Assembly: GCA_015501585.1 (NCBI GenBank)
Contig: JADNRY010000038.1
Coordinates: forward strand, 124,001 to 188,000
Source of the DNA: Rhodocollybia butyracea
Taxonomy: Eukaryota; Basidiomycota; Agaricomycetes; Agaricales; Omphalotaceae
Length of the DNA stretch: 64,000 nucleotides
Reading direction: 5' to 3'
This document shows positions 21,372 through 32,753 of this stretch, one piece after another (the stretch's first letter is position 1; each line of letters begins with the position of its first letter). The notes beneath the pieces are model-generated. The model saw only the letters and a list, made by a program, of their open reading frames with translations. It had not been told where the DNA came from and did no database searches. A program made the translations under genes and the position numbers.

Positions 21372-23697
21372 TTAAGCGACAAGATCTGTGGTCTGCTCTA
21401 TCAGTTGCCTGGCGCTATCGTCCCTCGGATTGATAGTAGTCATAAACGGAAGAGGATGGCTGGAGAGTAGTCAGCCTCCGTGATGACCTTATTCCGAGCG
21501 AACACGTACCATATCATCCCCGACGTAAAAGCTGCCTCAGTCTTGATAGGTCTTCCTTTTTCATCGTTTCCAGGCTTGATCTCAAAAACACTCAGGATAC
21601 ACGCGATGGATATCCATAGCTGACCCTCAGCCATGAACCTCCCAGGACAGATTCTCCGGCCGTAACCTTGCCATACAAGTAAGTAGTTGTTAAAAGAAAT
21701 CGAAAATGTCATACCGAAAGCGACATAGACTGGATCCACGATGGCAGGGTCATTTGAGAGGAAGCGGTCGGGGTTGAAGGCCATTGGATCTGGATAGGTG
21801 GTCGGATCGTGAAGGATTGTCCTGAGAAGAGAGTAAGTAAAGAAGATTTACGATGGTGAAGTTTCATTCACCAACTGTTGCCGAGAACTAATGTCCCTGC
21901 GGGAATGCGATAGCCTCCAAATTCGTCCTCTTTGGTAGCCATGTGCGGAAGCCCTAGATTACAATTATAACGAAGTTCGCTCGGCTCAAGCATCACAAGA
22001 TTCAGATACATTTATACTGACCTAGAGGTGCCACAGGATTCCAGCTAACGCGTGGATTTAAAACAGCAGAACCAGGAGTTGTGGAGTAGAATAACTCACC
22101 GAAGCACTTCCTTGACGATGGCGTCAATGTAAGGCAGAGAACCTCGGTCGCTGAAGTCAGGAAGTCTGCACGAGCCAATGACCGAGTCGAGTTCGCGTCT
22201 AGCTTTGATTTGAACCTCAGGATAGAGAACCATGGCGAGCATGAATGACGACAATGAAGACACGATCTACGATAGATATTAGTACGCGCTGAACTTGGGC
22301 GGAGACGCTTGATGATGTACACTTTCTGCTCCAGCTGTAATGCGATCAAACACAACGTCAATAACAGGTGTTATGAGTTACTCACCGGCATACGCTAATC
22401 CAGCACAGTTCCGGATGGTCTCTGTCTCCGTGGTGATAGAAGACTCGCTGAGATCCTTGCGGAGCTCAAGATCACTGAGGAGGTTTGAAACAAAACTTGG
22501 TGACGCTGTGCCAAGTTTCTACAATATAACAGTTGTGAACCCGCCGATATGAAACGGAACAAAGCAGACGGCGTACTACGGCATTCGTTACAGTTTGAAA
22601 AGGAGCGTTCCGCATTTGCAAGACAGACTTGCGCCAGAACGCGGCCTTCCGTTTGAATCCGGCGAAAGGCATCCAACTTGGGACATACTTCACTACGTAA
22701 GATGAGCACAAGTACTTGCGCACTCCGCAAAAAGATAAACGCACAAACAGGGAAAATATCAACGAAAAATGCTCCCGGATTAGCTGCCTTGGCCATCCCA
22801 TCCAAAGCAGTCTCGGCGACAGTAATATAATGATCTTCCTCATCTTCAATTTCGATGCCGTAGGTGACGTTCATGATAATACTGGCAGAGTTACTAAGGG
22901 AAAAAAGGGAGAGAGAAAAGGAAATCGAAGAGATCACCAAGGAAAAGAAGGATTATATTAAAAGTGACGAGGAAAGGAAAGGAATGAGCTTACAATCTGA
23001 GATGGTTGATTAAATCCTCAGGATGGTGGAGCATTCGACGAACGAGTTTGTGCGCCTCCTTTAACTGAATCGGCCAGAAACTGGAGACAACCGAAGATTG
23101 AAACTGCCGGTGGAACATGGAACGGTGCATTTTCCAGCGGGGACCTAGAAATATGTTAAAGTAAGTACTTCCACGCGATAAGCGTAAGGCAACCCGCCAT
23201 AAGGCATATGTCCAAAGCTCCAATCCCAACCCATCAGGTCGTTGATCATTGGTAACTCGTTACGATCCGAATAGTTGGCAGAGCGTTTTTCAAACAGCTC
23301 TTGTGCTGTAGCGTAGTTGTTAACGACGAGAATAGATTTGCCTAGAATACTGAGATAGGTGAGGTCTCCTACAAAGAACCCGGTTATATCCTGGTTCAAG
23401 GTAATGGTGGATGGACGTACCGTACTTCTTTGCCATCACATTATAACCTGCTGATTCCTTCTCTCGGGGGATGTCCTAGATAACAAGGGTCACCTACTAG
23501 GAACGAAGGGGGGAAGAGATGCGATGTACGAATAGATTACCAATGACAGGGGCAGGCTTGGGCCCAGGAGGAGTAGGCAACTGTGAGGTATGTGACCGCT
23601 GCCGTTGCATGTACAGATAGACCACAAATACACCAATTAAAACGAAAGCAATATTCGTCGTTGAGCCCAAAAATCCAGGGAGAACATTTGAAGCCAT
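21372..23697 (-). CDS. Cytochrome P450 monooxygenase
   Basis: Heme-thiolate monooxygenase, microsomal. The ATG at 23697 starts [16 protein letters not shown], followed by a membrane anchor (about residues 12-30) and the proline hinge [15 protein letters not shown]. Later exons carry [15 protein letters not shown] (C-helix), the I-helix [25 protein letters not shown] (ExxR), FNPDRF (PERF-like) and the heme loop [12 protein letters not shown] with its ligand Cys. A final intron with donor GTACGT near 21510 joins SGMI to [20 protein letters not shown] and the stop at 21372. Length and motifs are complete, so the gene looks functional. It resembles the fungal P450 group annotated as O-methylsterigmatocystin oxidoreductase-like, a label that says little about substrate. 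Confidence 0.9.
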
Positions 23698-24801
23698 AGT
23701 TGAAGCCGAAGAATTTGCCGCACTGTAATGCTTCAGGAAGTCAAAACCCCAAACTGGAGTGGTTTTTGAAGGCAAGCCTCAAGGACATATGGTGCAAATA
23801 ATATCGATACCGCATCCGAGACTGATCGGATAGTGGCAAGCGGATCCATTACTATCAAAACCCAAACCGCCACACACATAGTACACCTCTGGAGACTCGT
23901 CGTTCAGCGGCTGAAAAGTGATATTGAATCATGTAGTAGTACTAGTTGGCACAGAGCCGAACGATCTTATGCAGTGCCTTTTTGTCCGATGCGTCTTGTA
24001 AGAGTCCGAGAATGAAGGAAAGAACAATAGTATCTTGAATCTTCTGCTGGTTCCAAGATAGCTAAGTGCGCGATTGAAACATTTGCAGTAGAGGGGAGCG
24101 CTGAGCAGTTGACCGACATTGAACGTTAAACTCGAGCGACTATAGCCAGTAGAAACTCGTCGCAAAGTTCAGTGTGATCGATTGGGATCTAGCACTTTGC
24201 TTCAATAATCTCGGGGAGGATGGACAAGTGCACAGACCGGGGCGTCCCGGGAACGTTGATTCAAGCTGTCCCCTTAAAGTTACTCGCTCCAACTTGAGCG
24301 CGAAAACCGTGCCCATTTTCTATTTTTGATTTCTTTCGTAATGCCATCCGTCTTGCTTGTCATGCTGCTACGGTGCTACGGAAGAATGAAAGAACGGGGT
24401 GTTGGTTGCCCTTCCGAAGTCCAAGCCGGTCAAAATTGCAAGCGCTTCAATCCTCCTTTCTGCCATCACAGCTAGCCTAGCTAGCTGTGTAACTGTTTGG
24501 GAAGAGAATACCTCACAACATAGGTATTATCTCTGTCTCTCGTCCTCCAGGGTGGACCCAACGTCTAGTAGTGTGTTCGATGTTATGAATTCAACATAGT
24601 TACAGAGTCTGTTGTGGGAGCTTCAACCTGCTATTGGCTGCGTGTTGAAATGTACTATGCAGATTCAGAATGCTGTCGAAACAGCTTTCGGTTGGCACTA
24701 ACCGTTCAGTCACCTGGTGTTGTCACTGAAGTTGAATACATAAAGTCTCCTACATACTTCAGACCCCAGCACTAGTCTCTAGCTCTTTCCCCTTTGCCGC
24801 C
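23698..24801. other. P450 upstream region, source of the 17.1-kb duplication
   Basis: No gene. The part 23785-24400 is repeated at 17155-17830. A hairpin-forming sequence, CACAGCTAGCCTAGCTAGCT, lies near 24467. The last 100 bp is the promoter of the DUF6593-like gene. Confidence 0.5.
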
Positions 24802-25667
24802 ATGTCGCTAAAGCTTTATCGGCGCCGAAATGGCTTTGAAGCTTCACTGAATAATACTTACTGTGACGACCACGGTAACGTATTTTATACGGTGAACACG
24901 CCTATGAAACCAATAACGAAGAGAGTTACGACTATCTCCAAGCCTTTTGATATAACAACAGGTACTTGATCCTCGCCTATCCCCTCAAGAACTGGAAGGA
25001 CTTAAGGCTTCCATTTCTAGGTATCGACGAGAACGCAGCGCTGGTTCTTCCAGTCTCACTGAGAAGATCTGCTGGCAGCGACCAGGAAGAGCGTGATACC
25101 GACTCCCCATCCACATCCTTATCACGTCGAGGATCGGACGCCTCTAGAAACGGCCCCGCCTTTATTTACATTGCTCAAATCGAATATAACACAAAGACGA
25201 GTTCAAAAATCCGATTTTCAACTGATCAACATACGAAGGAAGTGGAGGCCAAGACCTTTTTCAGGAAGGAAAGAAAGAGTGTTTGGGTTCCGAGGTGAAT
25301 ATTGAATTGTTATCATTTTGACTTGGTTCGAAACGTAACTGACCTCCCTTAGAGATCGAATATTCACTGGTGAAGACGGCAAAGAATACAGATGGCATCC
25401 TACTACCAAACTTACCGAAGTACGGTGTGTGTGTTGCATCTTTGAATGCGGAGCCTTACGCACGTTTTCCTTTCTTTTTAGTTGACTTCGAATGATGATC
25501 CAAGAACGCCAATTGCTACATATTACCGAGACACTGCATTGACGAAGGTAGAAAACGGCTACTTGGAAATCTTTCCTGAAGGCCAGCATATGGCGGATGA
25601 GATATTCGTGACCTTTATATATGTCGAACGACTCCGCACAAATACGGAGAGAGCACAGCGAGAATGA
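24802..25667 (+). CDS. DUF6593-like protein
   Basis: The start ATG at 24802 follows GCCGCC. Exon 1 reads MSLKLYRRRNGFEASLNNTY and YCDDHGNVFYTVNTP. A 56-bp intron (about 25020-25076) joins KASIS to SDQEERDTDSP. Next come FIYIAQIEYNTKTSSKIRF, KTFFRKERKSVWVPR, DRIFTGEDGKEYRWHP and a last exon TSNDDPRTPIATYYRDTALT, LEIFPEGQHMADEIFVTFIY, ending at the TGA 25665-25667. This order of a short beta strand, IAQIEY, FFRKE, YRWHP and the final DEI-x-x-TFIY-x-E matches DUF6593, a family expanded in Agaricomycetes and of unknown function. It runs convergently toward UTP22, with 250 bp between stops. Confidence 0.8.
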
Positions 25668-25916
25668 ATGTATGTACCTCGTGGGGGGGCTGTTTCATCC
25701 TATAATTTATACTTACTAGTAGTGTATGTTGAACCGAGTTGCGAGGTTTTATCTTATGATAGTTAATTACTGTAGCAGTACTGTAGCGCAGTGATAGTGG
25801 CGTATCAACGAGAAGTGTTTTGGTATCAATAGGTGGACGCTGGGTGGACGTTTACACCTCCAAGCACCATTCTTGCACGTATTTACTTCGTCAACAGCAG
25901 CGTTAAATTCACCCTA

Positions 25917-28900
25917 TCAAATTTGAACGATGATTCCAGAGACGATCCCTCTCCCAAGCCTCTCAATTTCTCCGAGAACACCCTGGTCATTCAATACCAC
26001 CATATCTTTGTCTTTACCCTTCTTCGTTGCCGATTCCGGCTCCTAGAAGGCGATGATACACACAAGGAAATTTAACAGAGAAGGTAATAACAAGCTCACC
26101 CGAGACTCCGCTGAGCTACAGAAAGAGAATGCACCTATAACCCTGAATGGTCTGGGTTCTTTTAGTGAAGGATCCCAGACGATACCAAATCGGTCTCCAC
26201 CAAAGTAATCATGGAAGATACGAAAGGTGTCCTGGTATGTATGCTAGAAATATATCGTTCATTCGGTAAGCTCGAAACAATAAAGAAAGCAACGCACCTG
26301 CAGATCCTGGTACAGATATTGAGCAGGTCAAAACCAGGTCGAGCGAGTGAGTTCGCGTCATTCTTATGGTACTTTGATAGGTTTGATTCGTCCAGGACGA
26401 CATTCTGATGATACCTCGGGATCACCGTAGGATTCAACTTGATGACGACGTTATAGTCCTCAGTGGGATGGTCGAATATAGACTAGGGACGTTCAGATAA
26501 AAAAACTTGAAGAATATAAGGTGGCTTACCATCACTGAACCTTTTCCACTCGTTTCCATATCCTGTAGGCATTTCCACGTAGCCTGGGCCAGAGCTTGAA
26601 CTCGACGAGCAACAACCGCATCCGGTCCATGCATCGTCCAAATGGCGCCTTCCTCGTCCATTCTGGTTTGAACTCTCCATACACCCGTACTGGCAGCAGT
26701 AACCGCTTTGGGCTGCTTGGAAACCAGTGCCGAGGACCCATAAAGCGGCACAAAAAGGCCGTTTTCCCACTTCCACTCCTTCAGAAACCGAATCAAAGAA
26801 GCGAATCCACGCTCTTTACTCCCCGGTACTGCCGTCCGATTCAGAGCATCACGCTCATCGTCTACTTCTACATCCCACCCATCACTGACGAAGAACTGCG
26901 CACAAAGAAGTTCGATAACCTCTTCTGAAATATGTCCCCTCAAAAGCCAATGTGATGCGAACCAGCGTTTGGCCAAACGGACGCTACCTGCAAAGGCAGG
27001 AAACTGATGGCAAAGTTTCGCTATCGCACGATGATGCTGGGGGGAATGAACAAAGAGTCGAGTGTATGATTCTCGCGCACGAATAGCGTCGTGATATTCC
27101 TTCCCCTGCCTAGCTTCCTTCGATTTTTTCGCCGCTACATGCGGCAGTCCCGAGGTGTTGTTGATGATGCGGTCAAGCAAAGTCGCTTCTCGGTCATGCC
27201 ATACGCGGCCAGAGAATGCCCATCCTTCGGCATTGACTACTTCCAGCCTCGCCACGTCCAGGATGTCCGAGTCCGCCAGGCCGTTTCCAACGACAACGCC
27301 GGCCTTCAGCGCAGGGTCGTTCTTCATCAAACCCATTGCAATCCTCTCCAAAAACGCCAATTTGACCTTTTGAATCGCCTTTAGATCGTCCGGCCAACTC
27401 GCAGATTTCTCGAATTCGATTACAAAGTCGATGGGATAAACATATCGAGCGTTTGAGGGGAGTACCGACGCAATCGAGGACGGAAGAGGAACGGGGCTGA
27501 AGACACTTGTGTACCGTAACGAGTCTGAAGCAGCACTGATATTCATTACCGAGAGAGGCAATAAGTTTTCATCGTTTGAGAGCGCTTTAATGGCCTTAAC
27601 AAGACCATCGAAAGCTCCTAATGCCCCCTTGGTTCCCATAGACAATCCAGAGCCGACGTAATAACGAGATACCGACTCGGGGAGCCTTACAAGCCCGTCA
27701 AAAGACGTTTGCCAGGTATGCACCGCCTCGCCTGAGATATTAAAATGGCGCTGGAGAATATGCTTGAGGATTCTTGTAGGAACATGGGCCTTTTCATCGA
27801 TCGTTTGAACATCCCAGACGACACTTTCGACTATGCTTCCATCTTTGAAGCGACGGAGCTCGGCTTTATCGCCCCAAAAGTCACGAAAACGTTCGATAAC
27901 TGTTGTGTCGGTCTCTGTAGCAGGGGGTCCGTGGTCGACTTGACGGAAGGCATGTTCAGTGTTGTATACCAATCCAATATGAATAGTGTGTGAAGTGGAC
28001 GGATGGGCTTGGGATAATAAACGTGGAGAAGAGGACGGGTGAAGAATGGCAAGGGATTTTATACGGTTTCCGAGACCTTGACACAGCATGGAAGAGAGAG
28101 AATTCAGGACGGCATTGGAGGCGGAACCAGAGTCAAGCGTTAGATGAATGTTGGGTTTGCGGGATTTGACTGTAGACAGGTCAACACTAAACGAATGTGC
28201 ATGTGAGCGATGTACTCGATGAAACAGAGTGGTTGAAAACTGACTGGACAACAGCATCGAACCGTGTTTGTAGGTCACGATGATCTTGAAGAAAAACCTC
28301 AGGAAAAGGGTCCACAGTAACAGACCCATTGGTGCTACTGTTGAGAATCTCGAGCGTTTTTTGTGCATCACCACTTAACTTGAGGAGCAATCAGAGTCAT
28401 TTCGTTATCAAGAAGAACGTGCTTACTAGCTTCATGGAACCCAGGGGAACACCAGCAAGGAGGTTTACTGTCGAAGATGATTCAACAAAAACCACTTCAT
28501 GATTTGACTGGTATTCATCTGGAGTGTACTGATATAACGTCAAGCTGGTAAATAAGCCTGACAAGATGTTTGCTTACCCTATGGCCTTCATCAGCTTTCA
28601 CAAAGGTCGCTTCATTTTCGAAATCATGCTTCGCTAAAAAGTCCAATACAGCTCTGAAAAGTTGGTAAGAACTCAATCCTCTCCCCAGCGGTTTTCTCTT
28701 TGCTTTCCCAAGCCCTTTTCCGGCACTGGTCGGCTCTTCACCTAAAATCAACAGCACCAGCAGAGCAGTCCACCAAGGACCCTTGCTATCGAAGCCACGA
28801 ACGGATACTCCTCCAGCTCCACTTTCGCCGTACCCACGTTGATTCGCCCAAACACGTATCAAAGACAGTGCGTCATTAAACGCAGGGACATTCTGCTGTA

Positions 28901-30110
28901 TCGCATGAATGGAGAGTAGGTATGACTTGGGGGTAAGGGACGTAAGAAGAGCAGTGTTGTATAGAGGCGAAGGCAACTTGGAAGAGTCGTCTGAATCACC
29001 TTCGGATGCAACTCGGATGTTAGCGTGTGCGGGGGAGAGTCGATGAAGAGAGAGGGGAGACTGCGGGGAAAGGGTAGGGATAATGTACACCCGAGCGTTG
29101 AGCTTTGTGAAATCAGTCTGAGAGCCGTCTGCTATGAAGATTAGTCAAACCGGTTATGGATAGTTACAGAACGCACCAAGCTTTGGCTCGAGTACCAGCT
29201 TGGTTAGACGCGGATCGTCGTTTGTCGATAGATACGACACATTGACATTCAGTCCGCTTTTGGGATTTGCTATTGCTGCAGCAATTGTGGCAAGATAAAA
29301 AGCCTTTTTATGAAAAAACCGGCCATTCAAATAGTCCTTTTCTTGAAAAATGCTCTGTGAAAAGTAAGGAATACGGATGGAACCCTGATCAAATGCAACT
29401 CACTGAAGGCATTTCAACGGCCAAGTCAACGCCGTATGTGGTTCCATCGTGACCTTTGACAGAGGTTTTGTTCGCCCAACTTCCAACAAGTGTGATATCA
29501 GAGGGTTTACTGAACGCGACTTTCCACTGGGTGTCTTCTGTGGGAAGAGGTGCTGAGTACGGCACAGATACGCCGTTTTTAAGAAGGCCCCTTGCAGCTT
29601 CTAATGGATGTTTGGCTGGTATATCAGGGAGACGGGAGAGATGAGTATGAAGAGAGAGAAGAAAACGTTCTAATGGCGGTTTTCGTTTCGATTTTGGTTG
29701 AACATTGGGAAGGAGGGCATCTATCTGAATAAATATGAAGATCAGGCATAATTTCGGTAAGATAAGATAGACTTTTACCTGTAATTTGAACGTACTGGAG
29801 CGAAACAGATTGCTTGCGTCTTTGATGGCACGAATCTCTTCTCCGGTGGGTTTTGTGGATTTTTTGACGGATGAATGCTCCTCTTGGGCAACACCTTGCC
29901 ATTCTTCTTCATCCAATCCCACCCCTCCATCGTTTTCCGCGTCACTCTCCGCTTCGCTGACTACAAACGGTGTTGGGTCTTCATTTACGGCTGGAGAAAC
30001 TTTTCTGAGCTGAAAATACTAGATCAGGACAGCTATCGGTGTATATTTTGAGGACATACTTTGCGAGAAGTCGAACTTTCTCCTCGTTTTCGTTTCAATT
30101 CAGCGGTCAT
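25917..30110 (-). CDS. UTP22: UTP22/Nrap, SSU processome component
   Basis: Nucleolar RNA-associated protein needed for early 18S rRNA processing as part of the UTP-C module of the small-subunit processome. The start ATG at 30110 gives MTAELKRKRGESSTSRK, then an acidic N-terminus (EAESDAENDGG). Nrap domains follow: SDITLVGSWANKTSVKGHDG (nucleotidyltransferase-like), LSLIRVWANQRGYGESG, SKGPWWTALLVLLILGEEPT, AELRRFKDGSIVESVVWDV, YPIDFVIEFEKSASWPDD, RLAKRWFASHWLLRGHISEE, and the C-terminal FRIFHDYFGGDRFGIVWDP. The last exon ends DQGVLGEIERLGRGIVSGII at 25917. One apparent single-base frame break lies near 26318-26326. Otherwise the gene is full length. Confidence 0.92.
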
Positions 30111-30333
30111 GAAGCAAAGATAAAATAGTAAGCGCCTGTCTCATTGGGCGCTTGTTCAGCCCATCGTTGAATCACCTTCCACAATATTAGACATGGTTGA
30201 TTCAGGATGTGATCTAGAACGGATTCAATCGCTGAATCGCAACCTGAATCACCGGAGTGTCGAATCCCAGAAACGCGTTTCGCGACTTGATGCCATCCCA
30301 TGCCCATTGCCCTCATTGTTACTAGTACAAGCT

Positions 30334-30490
30334 TATATAAGTGCCCGGCGCCCAACCCTGCCCAGCCGCGATTATATTTCATTGCGGCTATCGACCAGCT
30401 TTCCCACCCTCTTCATTACTGTCTATCGACTATCCGCTAGTCTATATTTTCCACTCAAACCACCGTTCGTTCTCCACGCATTCTCACTTA
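30334..30490 (+). repeat. Second copy of the TATA/leader of the 31763 gene
   Basis: TATATAAG at 30334-30341 and the block TCTATATTTTCCACTC...CACCGTTCGTTCTCCACGCA near 30440-30485 resemble TATATAAG at 31567 and TCTATATTTTCCACTC...CACCGTTCGTCCTCCAGGCA near 31668-31712. About 80% of positions match over the leader block. A remnant of a duplicated gene is likely. Confidence 0.5.
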
Positions 30491-31566
30491 CGAATCCAGG
30501 CCTGGCAGGTTATAATAATGTCATTATCGCTTTCTTTGATTTCTTTGAAACAGTACAACACCCTTCCAGCCGGTTAGCTGGTCCTTTAACAGCGCATTCT
30601 CCCGAGTCCCGACCGCAACCCGTTACCAACCCGTTACCCGACAGGCATGCCGAAGAAGCTATTGACAATCGAAAACGTGTAATTTTGGCCACCGGAAAAA
30701 CAAGGTGAATATTTGAACCTATCATAGTGTCTGTGTCGATGGTAAGCTTAAATAAGCTGCGGAAAGTAGAGTCATCGGAGTCGGAGATCTCAAGGTATGA
30801 TGACGTAAGCAGGTCAAAGCGTCATATACGACACCTTTTGCGTCAAGTTACAATATTTAAATTTTATGCGTACGGTCAACACGCTGCATTCATCAAGTCA
30901 TGCTAAAACGTCTTTAAGTGCTTCACCGAGGCAATTCTAGGAGGTGAATTGTAAGTCCCTCCACGGTGTTTCACTAAATTTGTTGCTGCTTTGTTGCGAT
31001 TCTAGGTTTGATCCTGAATCTAAGGACTGACGGTACATGTTACTGATCATGAGTCAATGGACAACAAACACAACTCCTTCAAAGTTTAAATACAATGAAC
31101 CTACTTAACCGTCCTTTTTACATTTTTTGTGTCCAATCATTGGCTGATACTACTCGGGTCATGCCCCTCCGACTTTGGCAACACATCCTGGCATTATTGT
31201 TGATTAAGCGCTACTAAAGCAAGAAATGAGTCTAAAAACTAAATGACCTGGCAGAACCCGCTGAAACACTATTAATACTGATATTCTGAGAACTTAACCT
31301 GTATAGCATCAAGCACACTCATCGCCCCATGCCATCAGGTCGATGATACCGATATCTTGTATTTTGAGTAGATCAGTAAGTAGTGTTTCACCAAAACTGT
31401 CATACGATCTCAGCGTGTTTAGCTGGAAAGACGTAATGTCCGTCTTTCCTGGTTTGGAGGCTGAACTTACCAGTTCCAAGTATAGTCTTCTTATTTACGG
31501 TGCATAGTAGTTCCCGTCTCTTGACAGCCTGAAGGCTTGTTCCGGCCTTTTCACTCTCCCATCTTG

Positions 31567-31574
31567 TATATAAG
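31567..31574 (+). promoter_or_regulatory. TATA box of the secreted repeat protein gene
   Basis: TATATAAG, about 190 bp upstream of the ATG at 31763. A strong TATA is common in regulated, highly expressed fungal genes. Confidence 0.5.
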
Positions 31575-31762
31575 GATGGATTTCGCGTAACAAGCCCTCC
31601 AGCCTGGTGCTTTCTATCCACTTTACACTCACTTCAGTTTATCCGGCTGGTCCGGTTGAGAAGCTCTCTATATTTTCCACTCGCCTCACCGTTCGTCCTC
31701 CAGGCATTCTCTTCTCACAAAAACTGACCTATGATCTCTAGAATCCTTCTTATCCCAACATC

Positions 31763-32251
31763 ATGCGCTTTCAATCGCTTTTACCCTTTGTGACCATGAC
31801 TCTCGCCCTCGCAGGCTATGGCGTCCCTGTCATCGACCCCATCTATGCTCGCACCGATGTAATAGGATCCTCCGCCATTGATGCACGATCTATTACTGGC
31901 TCGGAATTTGATTCGTCCAATAGGCGATCGATTCTTACTGCAGTTGGAAAAGTAGGCGCAAAAGCAGTGGAAGGATTGACGGACAAACATGAGGAAAAGC
32001 CCAAAGGTCACGATCACGGTCACCACGATATAGCCAAGCAAGCAATACAAACCACAGGCGAAGTGCTATCCAGTATCCTCCGACGATCGATTCTTACTGC
32101 AGTCGGAAAAGCCGGCGGAAAAGCAGTCGAAGGATTGACGGAAAAGCCCAAAGGTCACGAACACGGTCACCACGATTTAGCCAAGCAAGCAATACAAACT
32201 ACAGGCGAAGTGCTATCCATTGCGCTGAACGGGGGAACTGGTAGTGATTGA
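31763..32251 (+). CDS. Secreted tandem-repeat protein with dibasic (Kex2-type) sites and His-rich motifs
   Basis: Single-exon, 162 residues. A signal peptide covers about residues 1-19 (MRFQSLLPFVTMTLALAGYG). After a short pro-region come two direct repeats of 46-53 residues. Each is preceded by Arg-Arg (residues 54-55 and 107-108) and begins SILTAVGK, followed by an amphipathic helix (KAVEGLT), a His-rich segment (KGHDHGHHD or KGHEHGHHD) and AKQAIQTTGEVLS. The coding DNA of the units is also highly alike, so the duplication is recent or being homogenised. This architecture fits fungal Kex2-processed repeat proteins, in which Golgi Kex2 cuts after dibasic sites to free similar peptides. The GHxHGHH run could bind Cu, Ni or Zn. 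Product function is unknown; I recognise no named family. Confidence 0.75.
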   Translation: MRFQSLLPFVTMTLALAGYGVPVIDPIYARTDVIGSSAIDARSITGSEFDSSNRRSILTAVGKVGAKAVEGLTDKHEEKPKGHDHGHHDIAKQAIQTTGEVLSSILRRSILTAVGKAGGKAVEGLTEKPKGHEHGHHDLAKQAIQTTGEVLSIALNGGTGSD

Positions 32252-32753
32252 GATAGTATTCTGCATTGTCACAGTACTAACTCCTTTTGTTTTTTAGACT
32301 AATGATGAACGTTGCTTTCCAAGAGTCAGTTGGCAGACTTTGGCACTGATTGAGAAGAGCTGTTGAGTTCAAGAGAAGGAATTTCAAGTAGGAAGATGCT
32401 GGAGGCAATATTTAGGTTACACTTGTGTTACATGTTAACTTGCTCATATGAAGGCCTCATGTGAAGTTGTCTCCCGAAGGCAGAATCTAACACCTCTTGA
32501 CACTAACGAGTCGAGGTATGGTTAGATGATGAAATGTTAAAGTCTGATAAAGAGGCCAGCGCTCCTGATCGTGGGTGTTCTGATTTCCAACCTTTATTGT
32601 TCTCTTTTTGTGAACAATCGCAAGTCACGATGTAAATCAGATAAAACAAGGGCCCAAGCTGCCTTGTTTTTAAAGGTCTCAGTGTTTCCCTTTTCCCCCC
32701 ATCACACTCGTGCACTCAGAACTAAAATACTTGCAAACCCTCCTTCCCCTACA
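32252..32753. other. Intergenic region
   Basis: 3' region of the repeat protein and promoter of the next gene, with a pyrimidine-rich stretch near 32680-32750. I see no gene. Confidence 0.4.

Larger units (their letters stand above)
30111..31762. other. Divergent intergenic region between UTP22 and the repeat protein
   Basis: It contains a TATA box and leader-like segment (30334-30490) that partly repeats the promoter of the gene at 31763, followed only by a short ORF. The rest shows no supported gene. Confidence 0.45.

Noticed and set aside
24467..24490. CTAG-rich palindrome as a regulatory operator
   Set aside because: Single occurrence, low complexity, in the P450 upstream flank; no evidence beyond symmetry.
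21372..25667. Secondary-metabolite cluster around the P450 genes
   Set aside because: No polyketide synthase, NRPS, terpene cyclase or transporter nearby, and the P450s are 27 kb apart with housekeeping genes between.
30193..30708. 171-codon open frame on the plus strand
   Set aside because: No domain, and it overlaps the duplicated TATA/leader; it reads through the TATA box itself, so it is unlikely to be a real CDS.
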